Shown here piece after piece: positions 52,348 to 60,843 of a stretch of DNA of 64,000 nt. The notes under the pieces are model-generated. The model was not told the origin of the DNA, ran no database searches, and saw only the letters and a program-made list of their open reading frames with translations. A program made the position numbers and the translations under genes. Origin of the DNA: Peristeroidobacter agariperforans (GTDB lineage Bacteria; Pseudomonadota; Gammaproteobacteria; Steroidobacterales; Steroidobacteraceae); the NCBI RefSeq assembly GCF_004138335.1, contig NZ_RYFW01000001.1, positions 620,001 through 684,000 of the forward strand, written 5' to 3'. Position 1 is the first letter of the stretch; each line of letters opens with the position of its first letter.

Positions 52348-54939
52348 ATGGAGCAGAAGAATCTAGTCATCGTGGAATCGCCCGCCAAGGCGAAGACCAT
52401 CAAGAAGTACCTCGGCAAGAATTTCGAGGTACTCGCTTCCTATGGCCATGTTCGCGACCTGGTGCCGAAGGAAGGCGCGGTCGATCCGAAGCGCAAGTTC
52501 GCGATGCGCTATCAGATCCTGGAAAAGAACGAGAAGCACGTCCAGGCGATCGCCAAGGCGCTGAAGAAATCCGATGCTCTGTATCTGGCGACCGACCCTG
52601 ACCGCGAGGGCGAAGCCATTTCCTGGCACCTCACCGAGCTGCTCAAAGAACAGGGCGTGCTCGACGGCAAGGACGTGCACCGCGTGGTGTTCTACGAGAT
52701 CACCAAGAACGCGATCAAAGAAGCCATCGGTCAGCCGCGCGACATCTCGCAGGATCTGGTGAACGCGCAGCAGGCGCGGCGCGCGCTGGATTATCTGGTC
52801 GGCTTCAACATCTCGCCGCTGCTGTGGAAGAAGGCGGGTCTGCCGGGCGCATCCGCGGGCCGAGTGCAGAGCCCGGCACTGCGCATGATTTGCGAGCGCG
52901 AGGAAGAGATCCTTGCCTTCAAGCCGCGCGAGTACTGGACCATCGACGCCGACGCCGAGAAGTCGAAGCAAATCTTTCCGGCGCGGCTGATCGAATACCG
53001 CGGCGAGAAAGTCGAACAGTTCACGGTGACGAACGAGAGTCAGGCCACCGATGTGCGCACTGCCATCGAGAACGCGGCCAATGGCAAGCTCAGCGTCGCC
53101 CACATCGACAAGAAGCAGCGCAGGCGCAATCCGGCGCCGCCGTTCACGACGTCGACGCTGCAACAGGAGTCCGCCCGTAAGCTCGGCTTCGGCGCTCAGC
53201 GCACCATGCGTCTCGCGCAGCAGCTGTATGAAGGCGTGGACTTCGGCGAAGGCGCGGTCGGTCTCATTACTTATATGCGTACCGACTCGCTGAATCTCGC
53301 GAACGAAGCCGTCGCCGAGATCCGGCAGGTCATCGGCAACATATATGGCGCCGAAGCGCTCCCCGAATCGCCGCGCACGTACAAGACCAAGTCGAAGAAC
53401 GCCCAGGAAGCGCACGAAGCAATTCGTCCGACCTCGGCGGCCATCACGCCCGAGCGCCTCGCCGGCAAGATCGACAACGATCAGTTCAAGCTCTACAGTT
53501 TGATCTGGAAGCGCGCGGTCGCGAGCCAGATGGAAGCCGCGGTGTACGACACCGTCGCAGTGGATCTGGTGCCCGGCACGAGCGCGAAGCGTGAAGGCTC
53601 GACCGCCGTGTTGCGTGCGAACGGCTCGACGCTCGTGAAGCCCGGCTACATCGCCGTATACAAGGAAGGTCAGGACGACACGGTCGAGGACGATAACGAT
53701 CGCCTCCTCCCCGTCATGGAAGTGGGCGATCAGGTGGCGCTGCTCGAACTTCGTGGCGAACAGCACTTCACCGAGCCGCCGCCGCGCTTCTCGGAAGCGA
53801 GCCTGGTCAAAGCACTGGAAGAGCACGGCATCGGCCGGCCTTCGACTTACGCCAGCATCATTTCCACGCTGGTCAACAAGAAATATACGGCGCTCGAGAA
53901 TCGCCGCTTCACACCGACGGATCTGGGCAAGATCGTCAACAAATTCCTGACCCGGAATTTCCATCATTACGTCGAGTACGGCTTCACCGCCAAGATGGAA
54001 GACGACCTCGACGAGATCGCCGATGGCCGCGAGGCCTGGGTGCCGGTGCTGGAGCGCTTCTGGACCGAATTCAAAGAACGCGTCGACATCGTCGATGAAA
54101 CGGTCACGCGCGAAGACGTTTCCGAAGCGCGCGAGCTCGGCAGCGATCCGGTGACCGGCAAGCCGATCTCGGTCCGCTACGGCAAGTACGGCCCGTTCGT
54201 GCAGATGGGCACGAAGGACGACGAAGAGAAGCCGAAGTTCGCCAGCCTCAAGGCCACGCAGCGCATGGATACCATCACGCTGCCCGAAGCACTGGAGCTG
54301 TTCACGCTGCCTCGGACGATCGGTCACATGGACGATGGTCATTCGATCCGCGTCGCCATCGGCCGCTTCGGTCCGTACATTCAATACGGCGCGAAGAAGT
54401 TCGCCTCCATCAAGGACGACGATCCGTACACCATCGAGCTGCCGCGCGCGCTCGAGCTGATCAAGGCCAAGGAAGAGCTGGACGCGAATCGCACCATCCT
54501 GAATTTCGAGGAGGCAGGCATTCAGGTGCTGAACGGCCGCTTCGGCCCGTACATCACCGATAAGGTGAAGAACGCCAAGATTCCGAAGGAACGCGATCCG
54601 AAGACACTGACGCTGGATGAGTGCGTGGAGCTGCTCAAGGCCGCGCCCGAGCGTGGCAAGGGCCGCTTCGGTCGTTTCGCGAAGAAGACTGCTGCGAAGA
54701 CCGATGCGTCCGCCGCTAACCAACCGGCCGGGAAGCCGGTGAAGGCCGCCGCCAAGAGCAAGACCACGCCGGCGAAGACGGCGAAAGCTCCTGCCTCGAC
54801 GGCCACGAAGACCGGAAGCAAAGCCACAGCGAAGGCCGCGAGCACCGGCACCGTTCGAGCCGCCGGCAAAACAGCAGCCAAGCCGGCGGCGAAAACGCCA
54901 GCCAAGGCCGGCAGCAAGCCACCCGCGAAGCCGAAGTAA
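52348..54939 (+). CDS. topA: DNA topoisomerase I
   Basis: 863 residues. The Toprim domain opens NLVIVESPAKAKTIKKYLG, with DPDREGEA at 83-90. The catalytic Tyr309 is in GLITYMRTDSL. Instead of the zinc fingers of E. coli TopA there are three short C-terminal repeats (RYGKYGPFVQMG, AIGRFGPYIQYG, LNGRFGPYITD). A Lys/Ala/Thr-rich tail of about 95 residues (AAKTDASAANQPAGKPV onward) resembles H1-like DNA-binding tails. It relaxes negative supercoils. Its start codon directly follows the terminator U-tract. Confidence 0.96.
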   Translation: MEQKNLVIVESPAKAKTIKKYLGKNFEVLASYGHVRDLVPKEGAVDPKRKFAMRYQILEKNEKHVQAIAKALKKSDALYLATDPDREGEAISWHLTELLKEQGVLDGKDVHRVVFYEITKNAIKEAIGQPRDISQDLVNAQQARRALDYLVGFNISPLLWKKAGLPGASAGRVQSPALRMICEREEEILAFKPREYWTIDADAEKSKQIFPARLIEYRGEKVEQFTVTNESQATDVRTAIENAANGKLSVAHIDKKQRRRNPAPPFTTSTLQQESARKLGFGAQRTMRLAQQLYEGVDFGEGAVGLITYMRTDSLNLANEAVAEIRQVIGNIYGAEALPESPRTYKTKSKNAQEAHEAIRPTSAAITPERLAGKIDNDQFKLYSLIWKRAVASQMEAAVYDTVAVDLVPGTSAKREGSTAVLRANGSTLVKPGYIAVYKEGQDDTVEDDNDRLLPVMEVGDQVALLELRGEQHFTEPPPRFSEASLVKALEEHGIGRPSTYASIISTLVNKKYTALENRRFTPTDLGKIVNKFLTRNFHHYVEYGFTAKMEDDLDEIADGREAWVPVLERFWTEFKERVDIVDETVTREDVSEARELGSDPVTGKPISVRYGKYGPFVQMGTKDDEEKPKFASLKATQRMDTITLPEALELFTLPRTIGHMDDGHSIRVAIGRFGPYIQYGAKKFASIKDDDPYTIELPRALELIKAKEELDANRTILNFEEAGIQVLNGRFGPYITDKVKNAKIPKERDPKTLTLDECVELLKAAPERGKGRFGRFAKKTAAKTDASAANQPAGKPVKAAAKSKTTPAKTAKAPASTATKTGSKATAKAASTGTVRAAGKTAAKPAAKTPAKAGSKPPAKPK

Positions 54940-55105
54940 CATGCGGTCGCCGTAACAAAGCGTGCGACCCATCATGACAATAGAAACGAGCGTAGCTGGC
55001 CGTCGCCAATATGAGCGTCGTCCTGCGATGGCAGCGATTTAACAGTTCCGCCTGAACCTTCGACCCGATTTCCGGGCGCGGCGCCGTTGGCTATGATTGC
55101 GCTGC

Positions 55106-55672
55106 ATGGGGGACATTACTCAGCTGCTCGATGAGGCCCGCCAGGGAAACAGGGGCGCCAGGGAGCGTTTCTTCGCCACCGTCTACGCGGAACTCGATGG
55201 GCTCGCACGACGCCGCCTGTCGAGGGAGTCGCCGCTGACCATGCTCGATGCGCCCGGACTCGTGCACGAGGTCTACCTGCGTTTGAGTCAGCAAGCCGAG
55301 CTCCCCGGCCAGGACCGTCGCACCTTTTTCGCATATGCGTCCCGCGTCATGCGCAGTGTGATCATCGATTACGTCCGCTCGCGAAATGCCGAACGACACG
55401 GCGGCGGTCAGCGCGAGATCACGTTGAACACCGGGGTCGCGAACGAAGTGATGGCACAGCCGGAGCTCGAGAAGCTCGGCGACGCGCTCGAATCGCTCGC
55501 GAAGCTCGACGAGCGGGCGCACTGGGTGGTCGAGATGCGGTATTTCGGCGGCATGGAGCTCGAGGAGATCGCCGATTTTCTCGAGATCTCGCTGGCCACG
55601 GTGAAGCGCGATTGGAGCAAGGCCCGCGCATTTCTCCTGCACTCGCTGCGGGATGCAGCGGGAGCTGTGTGA
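55106..55672 (+). CDS. ECF sigma factor paired with Ser/Thr kinase
   Basis: 188 residues from ATG 55106, of the TIGR02999-like group. Region 2.2 reads LTMLDAPGLVHEVYLRLSQ, where most ECF sigmas have an acidic DAEDLVQEVF; here D48 remains but the Glu-Asp pair is Pro-Gly. Region 4 is YFGGMELEEIADFLEISLATVKRDWSKARAFL. There is no anti-sigma gene. Instead a kinase gene follows with GTGA overlap, the arrangement of phosphorylation-activated sigma factors (Vibrio EcfP/PknT, ECF43 group). Target genes may be the two lipoproteins downstream. Confidence 0.9.
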   Translation: MGDITQLLDEARQGNRGARERFFATVYAELDGLARRRLSRESPLTMLDAPGLVHEVYLRLSQQAELPGQDRRTFFAYASRVMRSVIIDYVRSRNAERHGGGQREITLNTGVANEVMAQPELEKLGDALESLAKLDERAHWVVEMRYFGGMELEEIADFLEISLATVKRDWSKARAFLLHSLRDAAGAV

Positions 55673-58665
55673 AGGGCGAGCGCCCCGCAACCCGTGCATG
55701 GCGCGAAGCGCTCGCGCAAGTGGACCTTTTGCTTCAGCACGATCCGGAACAACGCGAAGAACCGTTGCGTCGCCTGCAAGCCACGCACCCCGACCTGCAT
55801 GCCCTCGTCACGTCGCTTCTCGAAGCGGAGCGAGACGCTGGGGACCGCGGGTTTCTCGAGCCCCCCGTTCGCACGACCTCGCCCGCGCTTGAAGCCGATA
55901 TGCACATCGGACCGTATCGTTTGTTGCGGCGACTCGGTGAAGGCGGCATGGGCGAGGTATGGCTCGGACGTCGCGACGATGGTCTCTATGACGGAGAGGT
56001 CGCGATCAAAACGTTGCATCCGTATTTCGCCGGCGGCGCGTTGAGAGAGCGTTTCCTGCGCGAGGCGCAATTGCTCGGACGCCTGACGCATCCGAACATC
56101 GCGCGCCTGCTCGATGCTGGGTTGAGCGCTGACGGCTCGGTCTATCTCGTGCTCGAATACGTTCGCGGCGTGAGCATCGACACGTGGTGCGACGATCACG
56201 AGCTGGATGTCGAAGCGCGCTTGAAACTGTTTCTCGACGTCTGCAACGCGGTCTCGCATGCGCATGCAAACCTGATCGTGCATCGCGACCTCAAGCCCTC
56301 GAACATTCTCGTCACTCACGAAGGGCAGGTGAAGCTGCTCGATTTCGGCGTTGCCAAGCTCGTGGAATCCGAGCCGATGACCCATCGCACCGACCTCACA
56401 CGCATGACGGGGCGAATCTTCACGCCCGAGTATGCAGCGCCCGAGCAGATTCTCGACCAGCCGATCACGACGGCCACCGATGTGTATTCGCTTGGTGTGC
56501 TGTTACATGTGCTGCTGACCGCGAATCGCCCTTACATATCGGGCTCGAGCACCGTCGAGATCGAGCGCGCAGTCGTCCATGATGAACCGATGCGACCGAG
56601 TCGCGCGGTTGCCGGTGCATCCGATGCAACCCGGATCGCCACCGCTCGTTCGACGACGATTGCCCGGCTGCGGCGTGCGCTCTCGGGCGACCTGGACAAC
56701 ATCGTCACGCATGCGTTGCGCAAGTCACCTTTGGAGCGCTATCCGACAGTGTTGGCTCTCGCGGAAGACGTGTGGCGCCATCTGCGTCATGAGCCAATTC
56801 TTGCGCGCCAGGAAAATCTCGCCGCGCGCTCGCGCAAATTCGTGCGTCGGCATCGCGCTGGTATTGCCGCCTCGGCGCTCATCGCGCTTGTTCTCCTTGC
56901 CGGTATCGCGGGCGTGATCTGGCAAGCGCAGGTGGCGCGAATGGAGGCGCGCAAGGCGGGCGCCATCCGCGATTTCCTGATCGGTATCTTCGAACGCAAC
57001 AGCGTGTCACATCCCGACGGTGCGAGAGCGCGACAGGTCACCGCGGAGGAATTGCTTGCACAAGGCGCGAACGAGATTCGCACCGGGCTCGCAGATGCGC
57101 CGGAAATTCGCGCCGAACTGCTTGGCGTCATCGGCCGCCTCTACGGCGCGCTCGAAATGCAGAAGGATGCGCTGCCGCTGCTGCAGGAACGTCTCGCGCT
57201 CCAACGCAGATTGCTGGGCGACGCGCATCCCGCCGTCGCCCGCACGCTGAGCGATCTGGCGAGCAGCCAATTGCAGAGCGGCGACTATCCGGGCGCCGAG
57301 CGCAGCGCGACCGAGTCGCTCGATATTTTTCGTGCGCACGGCGATGAATCGGTGCTGGAGTATGCGGTTGCGCATGTGACGCTCGCGCAGGTGTCATACA
57401 GGCTCGGCAAAGCGCAGGACGGCAGAATGCGGCGTTATCTGGAAACGGCGCGAGATCTTCTGGCAATCCACCATTCCCGTAGTTCCTGGCGGCTCGAAGT
57501 GCAGTCGGCCCTGTCGCGTGTCGCGCAGAGCGAAGGCGATCACGCGGCAGCGCTGAAGTACGATCAGGTAGCGGTGCAGCTCTTCGAAACGGGAGCCGTC
57601 GACTCGCATGGCATCGCTCGCGGCGGTGTCTATCAATCGCTCGGCAATGGACTCAACTGGATGTGGCGAAACGACGAGGCCGAACGCTATCTGCGCAAGG
57701 CCATCGTCGAATTCGACGGCGCCGTCGGTGCGGACCACCCTCTTGCAATCGACGGCCGGCGCGAGCTGGGCTCGTTTCTCGGCTGGATCGGACGGCGCGA
57801 GGACTCCAAGGACACGCTCGAGGGCGCGCTGCAGTCACAGATCCGCAGACGTGGTGAAGACGATCCGCAGTTGACGAGCATCATCCGCTTGGATTTGGGG
57901 CGCGTGCTTATGATGCGCGGTGAGTACGCAGAGGCGGAGCGCCAGCTGCAGCATGTCATCAGGACCTGGAAAATCAGCGGCCAGCCCATCAATGCGCCCA
58001 CCATGCATCTTGCTCGCATTCACACCGAGCAGGGCCGCTTCGACGTCGTGATGCAAGAGCTCGAGGATATCGAGGCAAAGGCCGTGAGCCACTTCGGCAA
58101 AGGTTCTTGGTGGCATTCCGTTTCGATCAATCGCCTGGGCGCTTTGGATCTGGCACGCGGCAGACTGCAAGACGCGGAGCGCTTGTTCACGCGCACGCGC
58201 GACGAGGGATTCGATCGTCCGGGCGAGTTCGGTCCGAACCGTGCGTACGCCGAAGTAGGCTTGCTGAGAATCGAACTCTTGCAGAGAGCCGATGCAGAAG
58301 CTCTGCAGCGCGCACCGACGCTGCTGTCGCAGATCGAATCATCGCGCGCGCGTAGTGACATGCCTGATGAAGAGGCGGCCGCCAATATGCTGCTCGGTGT
58401 TGCGCTCCTGCGCGCGGGCAAGGTGCAGGAAGCCGGAGCACACCTGCAGAAGGCGGTGGCGATACGAGAACGTATGGATGCGCCTGAAAGTCTCTTGCTC
58501 GCAGAGACGCGGCTCCACTTAGCGCAGCAACAACATCGGGCCGGCGAACGTGCTAATGCGCGCGCGCTGACCCAACAAGCAACCACGGCCTTTCAGATGC
58601 AGCCGTACGTCGGGCCGCAATATCGCGAGTTGCTGAGCGAGACACGCAGGATGATCTCGACCTGA
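55669..58665 (+). CDS. Ser/Thr protein kinase with TPR sensor domain
   Basis: 998 residues from GTG 55669, inside the sigma-factor stop. The Hanks-type kinase domain (about 80-350) has GEGGMGEVWLG (Gly loop), VAIKTL (Lys114), HRDLKPSNI (Asp207, Asn212) and DFGVAK (Asp225). A TM helix (IAASALIALVLLAGIAGVIW) lies near 395-418. The large C-terminal portion (420-998) is made of helical tetratricopeptide-like repeats, e.g. AYVTLAQVSYRLGKAQDG-like and LDLARGRLQDAERLFTRT. It likely senses an outer signal and phosphorylates the adjacent sigma factor. Confidence 0.93.
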   Translation: MKGERPATRAWREALAQVDLLLQHDPEQREEPLRRLQATHPDLHALVTSLLEAERDAGDRGFLEPPVRTTSPALEADMHIGPYRLLRRLGEGGMGEVWLGRRDDGLYDGEVAIKTLHPYFAGGALRERFLREAQLLGRLTHPNIARLLDAGLSADGSVYLVLEYVRGVSIDTWCDDHELDVEARLKLFLDVCNAVSHAHANLIVHRDLKPSNILVTHEGQVKLLDFGVAKLVESEPMTHRTDLTRMTGRIFTPEYAAPEQILDQPITTATDVYSLGVLLHVLLTANRPYISGSSTVEIERAVVHDEPMRPSRAVAGASDATRIATARSTTIARLRRALSGDLDNIVTHALRKSPLERYPTVLALAEDVWRHLRHEPILARQENLAARSRKFVRRHRAGIAASALIALVLLAGIAGVIWQAQVARMEARKAGAIRDFLIGIFERNSVSHPDGARARQVTAEELLAQGANEIRTGLADAPEIRAELLGVIGRLYGALEMQKDALPLLQERLALQRRLLGDAHPAVARTLSDLASSQLQSGDYPGAERSATESLDIFRAHGDESVLEYAVAHVTLAQVSYRLGKAQDGRMRRYLETARDLLAIHHSRSSWRLEVQSALSRVAQSEGDHAAALKYDQVAVQLFETGAVDSHGIARGGVYQSLGNGLNWMWRNDEAERYLRKAIVEFDGAVGADHPLAIDGRRELGSFLGWIGRREDSKDTLEGALQSQIRRRGEDDPQLTSIIRLDLGRVLMMRGEYAEAERQLQHVIRTWKISGQPINAPTMHLARIHTEQGRFDVVMQELEDIEAKAVSHFGKGSWWHSVSINRLGALDLARGRLQDAERLFTRTRDEGFDRPGEFGPNRAYAEVGLLRIELLQRADAEALQRAPTLLSQIESSRARSDMPDEEAAANMLLGVALLRAGKVQEAGAHLQKAVAIRERMDAPESLLLAETRLHLAQQQHRAGERANARALTQQATTAFQMQPYVGPQYRELLSETRRMIST

Positions 58666-58780
58666 AGCGCTGATCTTCGATTCAACTTAATACGACAATC
58701 ATTGCGCGCAGCTCGGACTCGATGAGCCGTTCCAGCGCGCGATTCCGTCTTCATGATCGGAACTGGATCGTGGAGCGAAT

Positions 58781-60727
58781 ATGTATAGAGTCGATGCGAA
58801 GGCGGTCGGCAGCGTGGTCGCGCTGGTTCTCATCGTGGCTGCTTGCGGCGGAGGCGGCGGCGGTTCACCAAGTCCGCCGGCTGCGCCACAGCCGGCGCCG
58901 GTGCCGGCGACGTATACAGTCAGTGGAACCGTCAGTGGTCTGACCAATCCCGCCGTACTACAAATCAGCGGCGCAGCTGACGTTGCCGTGAGCGCGAATG
59001 GCTTCGTGACGCTGCTGACTGGCGTCGCGAGCGGCACGTCGTACACAGTGACGGTGCGTACGCAGCCGTCGAATCCGCGCCAGGAGTGCACGGTGACGAA
59101 CGGCGCGGGTACCGTGACCGCGAACGTCAGCAATATCGCGATTCAATGTATCGATGTGCCGCTGACGTTGTCATCCAGCACGCCGATGCATACCGCGACG
59201 GCAGCGGCTCGCAGCGGCGACATGGTCCTCACGTTCTCTTCGCCGCTCGACGCGAGCGTTCCGGCTTCAGCGGTCACGCTACAAAACGCGGCGGGCGTCG
59301 TGTCGACGACGTTCACGACGACCGGGAATCAGCTCATCATCACGCCCTCTCAGCGCCTGCTGCCTGCGATGGCGCACGCGCTGACTGTCGGCACGCAGCT
59401 CAGGGGAACAGGCGGCGAGCAAATGACCGCGCCCGCGGTCGTGAGCTTCACTACCGAGGATGGCGCGTGGGGTCAGGCCCAGATCATCGAGACCTCCGTC
59501 GGTTCGCTGCCGGCGCCGCAGCTCGCGGTCCGCTCCAATGGCGAGGCCATCGCAATCTGGCAGGACACTAGCCTTGGGAATCAGTTGCATCACACGGTGA
59601 CAACGAACCGGTACGTTGTTGGTGCTGGTTGGGATTCACAGCCGCGACATATAGCTTACTCAGCGGGCGGAGGAACCATCGATGAACCGAGGATCGCGCT
59701 GCCCGCGACCGGCGATGCAGTCGCCATCTGGACGCAAGACGACGACGGAGCCGGCAGCGGAGTTTCCAGCATCGGAGCAAACCGCCGCGCAGCGGACGCG
59801 GACTGGAATTCAAACGACGCGGCGTTCATAGAAAGCGGCGCTTTTCTCGCCTCGAGCCCGCAGATCGCGCTTGATGCGCGTGGCAATGGCGTCGCCGTTT
59901 GGGTGCAGCGAGACGGCAACTTGCAGTGGAATATCTGGGCGCGGCGCTATGCATCGAACAGTGGGTGGGGCGGGTCGATGCTCATGGAAGCGAGCTCATC
60001 TCTCACGGCCTTGCCCCAGGTTGCAACTGCCAACAACGGCGATGTGGTGGTGGTTTGGCTGCAGTTGGACGGCGGCTACTACAGTGTGTGGGCGAACCGA
60101 TTCACCGCGGCAAGCGGTTGGAGCGACGCCGTGCTGATCGAGACCGACGACGGCCAAGCAATCAACCCGCAGGTTGCGATGAGCGCGACCGGCGACGCCG
60201 TCGTCGTCTGGAGGTTCTCTGGCGCGTCGGGCGACAGCATTCGTGCGAACCGATATATCGTCGGCAAAGGCTGGGGCGACCACGTCTCGATCGGGACGAC
60301 TTCGAGCTTCGCGGCCGGCGCTCGGATCGCGATCGATGCGAACGGCAACGCGATCGCTGTCTGGCAGCAGCAGGATGGCCAACGTCAGGACATCTTGGCG
60401 AACCGATACGTCTCGGCTACTGGTTGGGGCGAGCCTGCATTGCTCAACACGGGCGACGCTGGCAATGCGCGAGCTCCGCAGCTCGCATTCGATCCGCGCG
60501 GCAACGCACTGGTGGTCTGGGAGCAGCACGACGGCACACGCATGAACATCTGGGCACGGCGGTATGTGGCCGGCAGCGCGTGGCTCACCCCGACCCTCAT
60601 CGAAGGCGATGACGCCGGGGACGCGGACGCGCCGCAGATTGGTCTGGATGCCAGCGGCAACGCGATCGCCGTCTGGCGTCAGGAGGACGGCCAACGTTTC
60701 AACATATGGGCGAACCGCTTCGAGTGA
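58781..60727 (+). CDS. Lipoprotein with predicted eight-bladed beta-propeller
   Basis: 648 residues. Lipobox LIVAAC with Cys22, followed by Gly/Pro-rich linker. Residues about 45-130 and 135-225 look like immunoglobulin-like beta domains (YTVSGTVSGLTNPAVLQISG; VLTFSSPLDASVPASAVTL). From about 245 to the end there are eight repeats of roughly 50 residues with the pattern PQIALDxxGNAxAVWxQxDG...IWANRYxxxxGW, for example at residues near 355, 505 and 605. The periodicity suggests an eight-bladed propeller with conserved Asp-x-x-Gly-Asn turns. Outer-membrane anchored, probably surface or periplasmic; ligand unknown. Confidence 0.82.
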   Translation: MYRVDAKAVGSVVALVLIVAACGGGGGGSPSPPAAPQPAPVPATYTVSGTVSGLTNPAVLQISGAADVAVSANGFVTLLTGVASGTSYTVTVRTQPSNPRQECTVTNGAGTVTANVSNIAIQCIDVPLTLSSSTPMHTATAAARSGDMVLTFSSPLDASVPASAVTLQNAAGVVSTTFTTTGNQLIITPSQRLLPAMAHALTVGTQLRGTGGEQMTAPAVVSFTTEDGAWGQAQIIETSVGSLPAPQLAVRSNGEAIAIWQDTSLGNQLHHTVTTNRYVVGAGWDSQPRHIAYSAGGGTIDEPRIALPATGDAVAIWTQDDDGAGSGVSSIGANRRAADADWNSNDAAFIESGAFLASSPQIALDARGNGVAVWVQRDGNLQWNIWARRYASNSGWGGSMLMEASSSLTALPQVATANNGDVVVVWLQLDGGYYSVWANRFTAASGWSDAVLIETDDGQAINPQVAMSATGDAVVVWRFSGASGDSIRANRYIVGKGWGDHVSIGTTSSFAAGARIAIDANGNAIAVWQQQDGQRQDILANRYVSATGWGEPALLNTGDAGNARAPQLAFDPRGNALVVWEQHDGTRMNIWARRYVAGSAWLTPTLIEGDDAGDADAPQIGLDASGNAIAVWRQEDGQRFNIWANRFE

Positions 60728-60795
60728 AGCAGGCGCACCTGAATCTAAAGCACGCGTGAGCCGTAGCGCCGGCCGATTCCGTCTTGATGCACGAA

Positions 60796-60821
60796 GGGAC
60801 GCCTGTCGCCGACAGCGTCCC
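60796..60821. repeat. Strong hairpin between the two lipoprotein genes
   Basis: GGGACG-(C)-CTGTC-GCC-GACAG-CGTCCC pairs eleven bases with one bulged C and a 3-base loop. It lies 68 bp after the first lipoprotein stop and ends 22 bases before the second ATG. No U-tract follows, so it could be an mRNA-stabilising or attenuating element rather than a terminator. Confidence 0.5.
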
Positions 60822-60843
60822 GCGAACATCAGCGGGAGAAGTT

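Noticed and set aside
52363-54975. 870-residue open frame antisense to topA
   Set aside because: The topA frame has all family motifs; the antisense frame is an artefact of strong third-position GC bias and shows no domain, start signal or similarity.
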